Notes under the pieces: generated by a model
Told to the model about the DNA's origin: nothing
What the model saw: the letters and a program-made list of their open reading frames with translations, nothing else
Databases searched by the model: none
Shown: positions 56,975 through 64,000 of the stretch, in pieces
How positions within the stretch are numbered: position 1 is the stretch's first letter
Layout of the letters: each line of letters begins with the position of its first letter
Source: an uncultured Christensenella sp.
Lineage (GTDB): Bacteria; Bacillota; Clostridia; Christensenellales; Borkfalkiaceae
Direction: 5' to 3'
Assembly: GCA_910577055.1 (NCBI GenBank)
Contig: CAJTKX010000005.1
Span: 1-64,000 of the forward strand
Length of the DNA: 64,000 nt
Translations under genes and position numbers: made by a program

Positions 56975-57580
56975 ATGGATAAATTGAGAAACGCGCTGAA
57001 AAAGCTTAAAATTCAAGCAAGCGTGGCGGCTGTCACGCTGATTATTATTGGGCTTATGTTTATAATCTTCCGCGATACCTCGCTTGAAGTTATCTGTTAC
57101 GTTGCGGGCGCGCTTATTATGGTTTGGGGCGTTTTGTGCCTTTTCACATTCTTTGCGTCGGGTTTTAAAACGGCTTCGGGCGATTTGGCTTTGGGGCTGA
57201 CGTTGGTGCTTATCGCCTTGCTGCTTTTTATAAAGCCGTGGGTCATTACGGGCATATTAACCGTACTTTTCGGCATCGCTTTAATTATCGACGGCGCGGT
57301 CAAATTGCAACAGTTCGCGGCAATGAATAGGGCAAGAATCAAATCACGCTGGGCAGTGCTTGTGTTTGCAATTGTCGCCTTAGTGCTCGGAATTTTGATA
57401 GTGTTCGACCCCTTCGGCAGCACAATTATGATTTTTGCGGGAATTTCTTTAATAGTTACGGGCGTTATGGACTTATGCGCTATCGGCGTTGCCAAGAATT
57501 GGAAAGACCAAGCCGCAAAAAACGTTATAGACCTTGACGACGACGATATAAAAGAAGTGGAAGAAGAGGACGGCAAATAA
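56975..57580 (+). CDS. HdeD-like (DUF308) membrane protein
   Basis: A 201-residue membrane protein with six predicted helices arranged as three hairpin pairs and a glycine-rich GxxLIxxGhhxL pattern, as in the HdeD/DUF308 family. That family is linked to acid or general stress in enterobacteria; its role here is unknown. The C-terminal tail is strongly acidic (DLDDDDIKEVEEEDGK). TATAAT at 56956-56961 lies upstream without a clear -35. Confidence 0.82.
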   Translation: MDKLRNALKKLKIQASVAAVTLIIIGLMFIIFRDTSLEVICYVAGALIMVWGVLCLFTFFASGFKTASGDLALGLTLVLIALLLFIKPWVITGILTVLFGIALIIDGAVKLQQFAAMNRARIKSRWAVLVFAIVALVLGILIVFDPFGSTIMIFAGISLIVTGVMDLCAIGVAKNWKDQAAKNVIDLDDDDIKEVEEEDGK

Positions 57581-57594
57581 TTTATTTTGCGCTA

Positions 57595-57623
57595 TTGATT
57601 TTCATAAAATCGCGTGATATAAT
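57595..57623 (+). promoter_or_regulatory. Promoter of KDPG aldolase gene
   Basis: TTGATT (57595-57600) and TATAAT (57618-57623), spacer 17 bp. Confidence 0.8.
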
Positions 57624-57650
57624 AAGTTCGCAAGCGTTGCTTGCGAACTT
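57624..57650. promoter_or_regulatory. Perfect inverted repeat at the eda start site
   Basis: AAGTTCGCAAGC (57624-57635) is mirrored perfectly by 57639-57650 around GTT. It begins right after the -10 element, so it is either an operator or a 5' mRNA hairpin. Confidence 0.75.
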
Positions 57651-57674
57651 AATTTATTTATGATGGAGAAAATT

Positions 57675-58295
57675 ATGACCGAACAAGAACTTCTTGAAAA
57701 AATCAAACAGATTAAAATCGTGCCCGTAGTGGTGCTCAATTCGATTGAGGAAACTCTGCCCAAAATGCAAGCCCTTGTAAACGGCGGACTGCCTTGCGCG
57801 GAAATCACGTTCCGCACCCCTTGCGCGGCGGAGGCGATAGCTTTGACTGTTAAAACCTACCCCGATATGTTGGTGGGCGCGGGCACGGTTATCAACAAGG
57901 AACAGTGCGAAAAGGCTATAAAAGCGGGTTCGAAATTCATCGTTTCGCCCGGATTTTCAGAGGAAGTTGCAAAGTGCTGTAAAAAGCACGGTATGCTTTA
58001 TTTGCCCGGCATCGTAACCCCTACCGAGGCTATGGCTGCAATCGCTTGCGGGCTTACTACGTTAAAATTCTTCCCCGCGTCAAATTACGGCGGGCTTAAA
58101 ACAATCAAGGCAATTTGCGCGGCTTTTCCCTACCTTAAAATTATGCCTACGGGCGGAATTTCCGCGGACAATATTCTTGAATATCTTGCGTACGATAAGA
58201 TTATCGCTTGCGGCGGCAGTTGGATGATGACGGGCACGCCCGAAGAAATCGAAGCTAAAACAAAAGCCGCTGTCGAGCTTGTAAAAAATAAATAA
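57675..58295 (+). CDS. eda: KDPG/KHG aldolase
   Basis: A 206-residue aldolase cleaving 2-keto-3-deoxy-6-phosphogluconate to pyruvate and glyceraldehyde-3-phosphate. E43 in AEITFRTP and the Schiff-base K131 in LKFFPA match the family. Length is typical. The start at 57675 is chosen because GGAG lies 6 bp upstream; ATG codons at 57660 and 57663 are possible. It stands alone: no KDG kinase or dehydratase is adjacent. Promoter hairpin suggests dedicated control. Confidence 0.94.
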   Translation: MTEQELLEKIKQIKIVPVVVLNSIEETLPKMQALVNGGLPCAEITFRTPCAAEAIALTVKTYPDMLVGAGTVINKEQCEKAIKAGSKFIVSPGFSEEVAKCCKKHGMLYLPGIVTPTEAMAAIACGLTTLKFFPASNYGGLKTIKAICAAFPYLKIMPTGGISADNILEYLAYDKIIACGGSWMMTGTPEEIEAKTKAAVELVKNK

Positions 58296-58312
58296 GCAAA
58301 TTAATTAAAAGC

Positions 58313-58348
58313 CGCCCCCGCGCCGATACGGCGCGGGGGCGATTTTTT
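58313..58348 (+). terminator. Terminator after eda
   Basis: A perfect 13-bp GC stem (58313-58325 with 58329-58341), loop ATA, then ATTTTTT. Confidence 0.93.
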
Positions 58349-58382
58349 GTTCGCGTTGCAAAAAATGCAAATAAGGTATGTA

Positions 58383-58531
58383 ATTAAACGGAACGTTTAA
58401 GTTTGAATAGCGCTTAGTTGTCTGCCGGAATCGCAATTAAGATACTTGATTAAACGGAACGTTTAAGTTTGAATAGCGCTTAGTTGTCTGCTACAATCGC
58501 AATTAAGATATTTGATTAAACGGAACGTTTA
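58383..58531. repeat. 66-bp tandem repeats with palindromic head
   Basis: Two full units (58383-58448, 58449-58514) and a 17-bp third head (58515-58531). Each begins ATTAAACGGAACGTTTA, which contains the inverted repeat TAAACG-GAA-CGTTTA. The units differ at only a few bases. The third head overlaps the stop codon of the minus-strand YitT gene. Not a CRISPR array, since almost the whole unit is conserved. Confidence 0.85.
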
Positions 58532-59473
58532 GAACGAGGGACGGAAGCCCTTACCCAAAATCTCGTTCGTGTCGGTCAGTATTACAAATGCGGCTGAGTC
58601 GGTTGCGTGTATTTTTAATTTCAACTTCAACGCCTCTCTGCGGTTGCAAACCGTCAACAGTACCGTCTTTTCCTCGCCCGAATATCCGCCCGTCGCTTTA
58701 TACGAGGTGTAACTTCTGTGCAATCCTTCTATTATAAACGGGGTAATCAGCTCGGGCGTGGAGGTGATTATCGTTACAAATTTACTCTTGCCTATGCTCT
58801 CTATTACGCCGTCTACCAAGAACGACTTGAAGAATAAGCCGAGAATAGAGAAAAGCCCCGTCGTAACGTCGAAAATAATGAAAGTGGAGGCGGCAATTAT
58901 CAAGTCGGTTGCGACCATTGCTTTGCCTATGTCCATTTTTGCGTACTTTTTGATTATCAGCGCGACAATGTCCGTCCCGCCCGACGATGCGCGGCAATTA
59001 AACAGTATCGCCGTAGATATGCCAGTCAACAGCATAGCATAAACAAATTCAAGAAACTTTTGGTTGGTAAGGGTGTAGCCGTTTATAAATTCTGTGCCGC
59101 AAGCGCGGAATATCCACTCCATTGCATACATTTCGAGCGTGTACATAATACTGCAATACGCTGTTTTGAAAGTGCAACCCTTGCCAAGAAATATAAACCC
59201 GAGTATAAGCAGTAACCCGTTTAAAATAAAGTTTAAAACGGACTGCGTTAAAAACGGAACGGTATCCACAGTATAGCGCGCAATAATTATCGCAATGCCG
59301 CTGACGCCGCCCGTTGCGAAATTGTTCGGCCCTTTGAATAGGAATACGCCTATGGCGAGCATAAGCACGCCTATGTTCAACATTGTCCAATCCAACGCGA
59401 CGCCCCTGATTTTTTTGCGTTTATTCTCGGGGCTGACTTGCTTTAATTCGCGCGGTGTTTTATCCTTTTTCAT
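58529..59473 (-). CDS. YitT-family (DUF161/DUF2179) membrane protein
   Basis: A 314-residue protein with about five to six membrane helices (about 25-215) and a C-terminal DUF2179-type cytoplasmic domain (about 220-310) ending FVILTDTNEILGKGFRP. The ASSGGTDIVALI motif between helices is characteristic. Function of the family is unsettled. It is the second of two tandem paralogues, 3 bp after the other. Confidence 0.87.
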   Translation of the reverse strand: MKKDKTPRELKQVSPENKRKKIRGVALDWTMLNIGVLMLAIGVFLFKGPNNFATGGVSGIAIIIARYTVDTVPFLTQSVLNFILNGLLLILGFIFLGKGCTFKTAYCSIMYTLEMYAMEWIFRACGTEFINGYTLTNQKFLEFVYAMLLTGISTAILFNCRASSGGTDIVALIIKKYAKMDIGKAMVATDLIIAASTFIIFDVTTGLFSILGLFFKSFLVDGVIESIGKSKFVTIITSTPELITPFIIEGLHRSYTSYKATGGYSGEEKTVLLTVCNRREALKLKLKIHATDSAAFVILTDTNEILGKGFRPSF

Positions 59474-59476
59474 AAT

Positions 59477-60595
59477 TTACAGCGTTCCGCCGAAACCTTT
59501 CCCCAATATTTCATTTGCGTCGGTTATAATCACAAAGGCTGAGGGGTCAACCTCGTGCAATTTCATTTTAATCTTTAAAGCTTCGTTTCTTTTGCACACT
59601 GTTACAAGTACTTTCTTTTTGTTGTGGGTATAGCCGCCCTCGGCGTCGTACATAGTGTAGCCGTGGTTTATTACTTTTAAAATGTAGTCCGAAATAACTT
59701 CCACGTTTTCGGTAATTATCGTTATGTATTTTGTCTTGCCGATACTCTCGATTACGCTGTCCAAAAGGAATGACTTAGTGAACAAGCCGAGTACGGAAAA
59801 TAGTCCTTTATCTACGTCGAACGTGTAGAACGAGATGAGTACGATAATCATATCGATTATCATAAGCGCCATTCCTACGTTCAGCCTTGTATACTTCTTT
59901 AATATCAACGCGATAATATCCGTGCCGCCCGAGGAAGCGCCGCTGTTGAAAACAAGCGCCCCTCCGATGCCGAACAGCAAAATCGCATAGACAAGCTCTA
60001 AAAGGGGTTGGTCGGTAAGTGTAACCGCGCCGGCTCTGCCTACGGCTTCGTTTATAAGCGAAACAATTTTAAAATGCTCGAAAAGATAAATTATGCCGGT
60101 GTACAACAGCGAGCAGAAAATCGTCTTGACCGTGCACTGCTTGCCAAGAACTATAAGACCGATTATGAGCAACAATACGTTAATTATCGCAAGAATTACT
60201 TCGTACGATAAAAACGGAACGGCGGGGGTAATAAAGCTGCTTAAAATAAGCGCAAGACCCGCCATACCGCCGAGGGTGAATTCGTTGGGCGTTTGAAAGA
60301 AGTAAACGCTGAACGACATCAATATTATGCCTACAATCATAAACGTCCACCTTAAAGCGGTGCGCTTATGTTGCTGTTTTTTGGTTAAAACCTTATCGCC
60401 GTACACTACGGGCTTTTTTTCTTGCTCGGTTGCAAGCTCCGCCGCCGACTCGGTTGCAACTTCGGTTGACCCGATTTCGGTTATTGGTTCAGCCGCAAGT
60501 TCGTTCGGCTCCGCCGCGGGCTCTGTTATAGGCTCCGACGGGATAATCGGTTCGGGGACTATGTCCCCGACGGTTTCTTTTTTCTTGTTTCTCAT
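59477..60595 (-). CDS. YitT-family membrane protein with Glu/Pro-rich N-terminus
   Basis: A 372-residue paralogue of the downstream gene. A 65-residue low-complexity N-terminal segment, rich in Glu, Pro, Ala and Thr (repeated EPITEPAAEP-like units), precedes the membrane helices. The ASSGGTDIIALI motif and the C-terminal DUF2179-like domain (ending VIITDANEILGKGFG) are shared. The extension is unusual for the family. Tandem arrangement suggests a heteromeric pair. Confidence 0.87.
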   Translation of the reverse strand: MRNKKKETVGDIVPEPIIPSEPITEPAAEPNELAAEPITEIGSTEVATESAAELATEQEKKPVVYGDKVLTKKQQHKRTALRWTFMIVGIILMSFSVYFFQTPNEFTLGGMAGLALILSSFITPAVPFLSYEVILAIINVLLLIIGLIVLGKQCTVKTIFCSLLYTGIIYLFEHFKIVSLINEAVGRAGAVTLTDQPLLELVYAILLFGIGGALVFNSGASSGGTDIIALILKKYTRLNVGMALMIIDMIIVLISFYTFDVDKGLFSVLGLFTKSFLLDSVIESIGKTKYITIITENVEVISDYILKVINHGYTMYDAEGGYTHNKKKVLVTVCKRNEALKIKMKLHEVDPSAFVIITDANEILGKGFGGTL

Positions 60596-60730
60596 ATATT
60601 TCTCTTTAATAGTATATTAGCAACACAAATCATAACATAACGCAAAATTAAAGTCAATATTAAATGAATATATAAAACGTGGGAATTTGTAGAAAACTTT
60701 CCCCTTAGGGAAGGCTGTTTAAATTACAAT

Positions 60731-60770
60731 AGCCGCTATGCCGTAAACGCAATGAGCAGTGGCTTTTTTT
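60731..60770 (+). terminator. Orphan intrinsic terminator between divergent genes
   Basis: AGCCGCT (60731-60737) pairs with AGTGGCT (60758-60764, one G-U) and seven T follow. The flanking genes diverge from this site, so no known gene ends here. GGCTGT at 60713-60718 could pair with ATAGCC (60729-60734) instead, an alternative fold competing with the terminator. A small RNA or attenuated leader starting near 60650-60690 is possible. Confidence 0.5.
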
Positions 60771-60783
60771 GCAAATTTGCATA

Positions 60784-60812
60784 TTGACTTTAATGCGGGG
60801 GTGTGGTATAAT
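60784..60812 (+). promoter_or_regulatory. Promoter of neopullulanase-type gene
   Basis: TTGACT (60784-60789) and TATAAT (60807-60812), spacer 17 bp. The perfect palindrome TGCAAATTTGCA (60770-60781) lies immediately upstream and may be a binding site. Confidence 0.82.
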
Positions 60813-60848
60813 TTCCCTTGAAGTATCGGCTAATTATAAGGACTTTAT

Positions 60849-62897
60849 ATGATTAACAGAAACGCACTTTTCGCGGACGAAACGGCAAGTTTTAAAACCC
60901 CTTACGAGCCTATGGTCGGCGATACCGTCACGCTAAAATTCAGAACTCTTTCAAACGACGCTTTGCAAGTTTGGGCGGTCATCAACGGAATTAGACACAA
61001 GATGACTAAGTTCAAAACCGACGAACATTTCGACTATTACAAATTTTCATTCAAATGCACGCAAAGGCAAGTAAGCTATCACTTTTGCGCCGTGGACGAG
61101 GACGATATTATATTTTTCAACCGCTTGGGCGGGGTGGAAAATACCCAAGCCGAGTACGACTTTTCGTTCGTACCGAACTTTAAAGTTCCCGATTGGGCTA
61201 AGGGCGCCGTATTTTATCAGATTTTCCCCGACCGCTTTTGCAACGGCAACCCCGATAACGACGTCGAGGACAACGAATATTTCTATACGGGCGGGCACTC
61301 GCGCAGAATACGCGAATGGTATAAGTTCCCCGACAGCCTTGACGTAAACTGTTTTTACGGCGGCGATTTGCAAGGCGTTATGGATAAACTCGACTATCTG
61401 CAACAGCTCGGCGTTGAGGCTATCTATTTAAATCCCGTGTTCGTTTCGCCCTCTAACCATAAATACGACACGCAAGACTACGATTATATCGACCCGCATC
61501 TTGCCGTAATCGAGGACGATTTACAGCACGCTATGCAGCATTGGGAAAAGCACAACGGATTTGCGCCCAAGTATATTAAGCGCACTATCTCAAAAAACAA
61601 CCTTGAAAAAAGCAACGCGTTTTTTGCCGACTTGGTCAAGGAAATTCACGCGCGCGGAATGAAAGTCGTCATAGACGGCGTGTTCAATCATTGCGGCTCG
61701 TTCAATAAGTGGCTTGACAGAGAGGGCATTTATCTGAATAAAGACGGTTATGAAGAGGGCGCGTTTCAGTCTGCGAAAAGCCCTTACAGGAGCTATTTCA
61801 AATTTAACAAGCCCAACGAGGCGCACAGCGAATATGAGGGGTGGTGGGGTTTTGCTACTTTGCCCAAACTCAATTACGAGAAAAGCCCAGAACTTGAAGA
61901 GTATATCTTGAATTTGGGGGCAAAATGGGTTTCCGCGCCTTACGAGGTGGACGGTTGGCGGCTTGACGTTGCCGCCGACTTGGGGCACAGCGAAGCTTAC
62001 AACCATAAATTTTGGCAAAAATTCCGTTCCCGCGTCCGTCAAGCCAATCCCGAAGCGTTTATTTTTGCTGAGCATTACGGCTCGCCCGAGGCTTGGTTTA
62101 ACGGCAAAGAGTGGGATTCGGTAATGAATTACGACGCGTTTATGGAGCCGGTCAGTTGGTTTTTGACGGGTATGGATAAGCACAGCGAGGCGTTCGACAG
62201 CGGCAAGCTTTGGGACGGCAAGCAGTTTTTTGAAAGCATTTTCAAGGCAATGTCGAAGTTTCCGCGACCCGCGCTCGATACGGCTTTAAACCAACTTTCA
62301 AATCACGACCATTCGCGCTTTTTAACCCGCACCAATATGACCGTCGGCACAACCCGCACCAAGGGACCGCACGAGGCGGGCTACAATATCGATAAACGCG
62401 TTATGCAGCTTGCCGTGCTTATGCAAATGACTTGGGTAGGCTCGCCCGGTATTTACTACGCGGACGAGGCGGGGCAAGTAGGTTGGACCGACCCCGACAG
62501 TCGCAGAACTTACCCTTGGGGGCACGAGGACGCGGAGTTAATCGAGTTCCATAAACGCGCCATTGCGTTAAGGAAGCGTATACCTTGCTTGAAAATGGGC
62601 AGTGTTAAACAGCTTGACGCGGGCAACGGCTATATAGCATACGGCAGATTTGACGAAAACGAGTGCTGTGCCGTTGTTATAAACTGTACGGACGGAGAAA
62701 TATCTTTGACTGTGCCCGTATGGGAGCTTGGCGTTCCGCACGGCGGCGCAAAGATGAGGTTGAAATTTGCGTGCGGCAGTTGGGGCTTTACCGAGCACGA
62801 AGAGGAAAGCGAGGTTCGGCACGGCAGACTTTTCGTGACCTTGCCCGAAAAGAGCGGCGCAGTATATTATTATTCTTTCAACGAAGAAAACAATTAA
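60849..62897 (+). CDS. Cytosolic GH13 neopullulanase/cyclomaltodextrinase-type enzyme
   Basis: A 682-residue enzyme without signal peptide. The N-terminal domain (about 1-115) resembles the CBM34 domain of neopullulanase/maltogenic-amylase enzymes. The GH13 barrel opens AVFYQIFPDRFCNG. Catalytic residues: D373 in WRLDVA, E408 in AEHYG and D487 in SNHDHSRF. It should hydrolyse imported dextrins, cyclodextrins or pullulan fragments. It has its own promoter, outside the MalR operator set. Confidence 0.92.
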   Translation: MINRNALFADETASFKTPYEPMVGDTVTLKFRTLSNDALQVWAVINGIRHKMTKFKTDEHFDYYKFSFKCTQRQVSYHFCAVDEDDIIFFNRLGGVENTQAEYDFSFVPNFKVPDWAKGAVFYQIFPDRFCNGNPDNDVEDNEYFYTGGHSRRIREWYKFPDSLDVNCFYGGDLQGVMDKLDYLQQLGVEAIYLNPVFVSPSNHKYDTQDYDYIDPHLAVIEDDLQHAMQHWEKHNGFAPKYIKRTISKNNLEKSNAFFADLVKEIHARGMKVVIDGVFNHCGSFNKWLDREGIYLNKDGYEEGAFQSAKSPYRSYFKFNKPNEAHSEYEGWWGFATLPKLNYEKSPELEEYILNLGAKWVSAPYEVDGWRLDVAADLGHSEAYNHKFWQKFRSRVRQANPEAFIFAEHYGSPEAWFNGKEWDSVMNYDAFMEPVSWFLTGMDKHSEAFDSGKLWDGKQFFESIFKAMSKFPRPALDTALNQLSNHDHSRFLTRTNMTVGTTRTKGPHEAGYNIDKRVMQLAVLMQMTWVGSPGIYYADEAGQVGWTDPDSRRTYPWGHEDAELIEFHKRAIALRKRIPCLKMGSVKQLDAGNGYIAYGRFDENECCAVVINCTDGEISLTVPVWELGVPHGGAKMRLKFACGSWGFTEHEEESEVRHGRLFVTLPEKSGAVYYYSFNEENN

Positions 62898-63020
62898 TCG
62901 ACGGCGCAAGCTAAAACTATGCTTTTTGCTTAGCGCACTCATTTGTGGCTACGCGCGGCGGCGGTGTGAATCTGCGCACAATAGCAAAAAAATTTGTGAA
63001 ATAATTTAAAGGGGAAAAAT

Positions 63021-64000
63021 ATGGATAAATTTTTCGGGGATTTGGACAGATATCTGTTCCATCACGGCACTCATTACGAGCTTTACAACAAAATGGGTGC
63101 GCACATACGCGAAGTTGACGGCGTGCGCGGCGTTCATTTTGTGCTTTGGGCGCCCAACGCAAAAGCCGTTTGCGTAGTTTCGGACGGCAACGGTTGGACG
63201 CCGTGGGCGGACGTTATGACAAAAGTCGACGACGCTATGTGGGAGTTGTTTGTGCCCGGTATGTGCGAGGGCGTCAAGTATAAATACCTTGTCGTGCGCG
63301 CCGACGGCAGCGAAGTTTATAAAATCGACCCGTATGCTTACGGCTCGGAAAAACGCCCCGCAAACGCTTCGGTTGTTACAAACCTTGATAACTATAAATG
63401 GGGCGATAGCGCGTGGCGCAAGGAAAAGAAGGGCGAAAACTTCCTTGAAAAACCTATGGCTGTGTACGAGGTGCACCTCGGCAGTTGGAAAAAGGATTTA
63501 TCCAAGTGGGACGAGGACCAATTTTTCGACTACCGCAGGCTTGCGCACGAGCTTGCCGAATATGTAAATTATATGGGTTATACGCATATAGAGCTTATGG
63601 GCATTTGCGAATATCCATTCGACCCGAGTTGGGGTTACCAAGTTACGGGTTACTTCTGCCCTACGGCGCGGTACGGCTCGCCCGAGGACTTTATGTACTT
63701 CGTGGACTATATGCATAAAAACGGAATAGGCGTAATTTTGGATTGGGTGCCCGCGCACTTCCCCAAGGACGATTGGGGGCTTGCTAATTTCGACGGAACG
63801 CCCCTCTACGAGTACGGCGACCCGCTCCGCGCGGAATATCCCGAATGGGGCACCAAAGCTTTCGATTTGGGCAAAAAAGAGGTTTCCAACTTCCTTATCG
63901 CGTCGGCGTTTTTCTGGGTTGAAAAGTACCATATCGACGCGTTGCGCGTGGACGCGGTTGCGGCTATGTTTTATAACAGCTTCGGACGGGAGCAGTACCG
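63021..64000 (+). CDS. glgB: 1,4-alpha-glucan branching enzyme, cut by window end
   Basis: The reading frame is open from ATG 63021 to the window end (326 codons). It begins MDKFFGDLDRYLFHHG, then a CBM48-like domain (about 25-115, VHFVLWAPNAKAV). The GH13 branching-enzyme segments MAVYEVHLGSWKK and WVPAHFPKDDWGL follow, with nucleophile D311 in LRVDAVAAMFY. It introduces alpha-1,6 branches into glycogen. AGGGGAAA lies 7 bp upstream. The C-terminal half, with the Glu acid/base, lies outside the window. Likely first gene of a glycogen synthesis set. Confidence 0.95.
   Translation, partial: MDKFFGDLDRYLFHHGTHYELYNKMGAHIREVDGVRGVHFVLWAPNAKAVCVVSDGNGWTPWADVMTKVDDAMWELFVPGMCEGVKYKYLVVRADGSEVYKIDPYAYGSEKRPANASVVTNLDNYKWGDSAWRKEKKGENFLEKPMAVYEVHLGSWKKDLSKWDEDQFFDYRRLAHELAEYVNYMGYTHIELMGICEYPFDPSWGYQVTGYFCPTARYGSPEDFMYFVDYMHKNGIGVILDWVPAHFPKDDWGLANFDGTPLYEYGDPLRAEYPEWGTKAFDLGKKEVSNFLIASAFFWVEKYHIDALRVDAVAAMFYNSFGREQY

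Noticed and set aside
58383..58531. CRISPR array
   Set aside because: Only 2.26 units, and the whole 66-bp unit is conserved rather than a short repeat with unique spacers; no cas genes.

Overview
The window looks like a chromosomal stretch from a Gram-positive, probably gut-dwelling, uncultured Clostridia-type Firmicute. This is inferred from consensus TTGACA/TATAAT promoters, strong G-rich ribosome binding sites, many lipobox lipoproteins, C-terminal membrane anchors instead of outer-membrane transport, LacI-type regulators and MsmX/MalFG/Lpl-type sugar importers. Almost every gene concerns capture, import, breakdown or storage of fructans and starch-like glucans. No rRNA, tRNA, insertion sequence or CRISPR array was seen.

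Region 1 (1-585) is non-coding. It holds a duplicated, hairpin-rich segment, each copy ending in an intrinsic terminator (a candidate small-RNA tandem), then a consensus promoter with a LacI-type operator. Region 2 (586-20708) is fructan operon A: import ATPase, fructokinase, membrane-anchored GH32, LacI regulator, binding protein, two permeases, a GH32-like lipoprotein with altered motifs, two large lipoproteins with repeated carbohydrate-binding-like modules, and a cytosolic GH32.

Region 3 (20746-37308) holds a LacI regulator facing operon A and, divergent from it, fructan operon B: Cys-rich repeat lipoprotein, membrane-anchored GH32, Lpl-type permeases and binding protein, YesL-like protein, binding lipoprotein, cytosolic GH32, divergent GH32-like lipoprotein, fructokinase and a second ATPase. 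The two operons are parallel but not copies: different permease families, binding proteins and accessory lipoproteins do the same overall job.

Region 4 (37419-55655) is a maltodextrin/starch regulon: pullulanase and starch-binding lipoprotein; a HAD phosphatase; a LacI regulator; then 4-alpha-glucanotransferase, MalE, MalF, MalG, amylase lipoprotein, a third ATPase with an unusually long C-terminus, and glycogen phosphorylase. Two promoters carry the same triple TTTTCGAAAA-type operators, so the local LacI protein probably controls both arms. Region 5 (55656-60848) holds membrane proteins (one unrecognised, one DUF308/HdeD-like, two tandem YitT-like), an isolated KDPG aldolase, 66-bp tandem repeats and an orphan terminator. 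Region 6 (60849-64000) holds a cytosolic neopullulanase-type GH13 enzyme and the start of a glycogen branching enzyme cut by the window end.

Together: surface enzymes and binding lipoproteins trim polysaccharide, ABC importers take up oligosaccharides, cytosolic GH32/GH13/GH77/GT35 enzymes finish breakdown, and fructokinases feed glycolysis while glycogen enzymes store surplus glucose.
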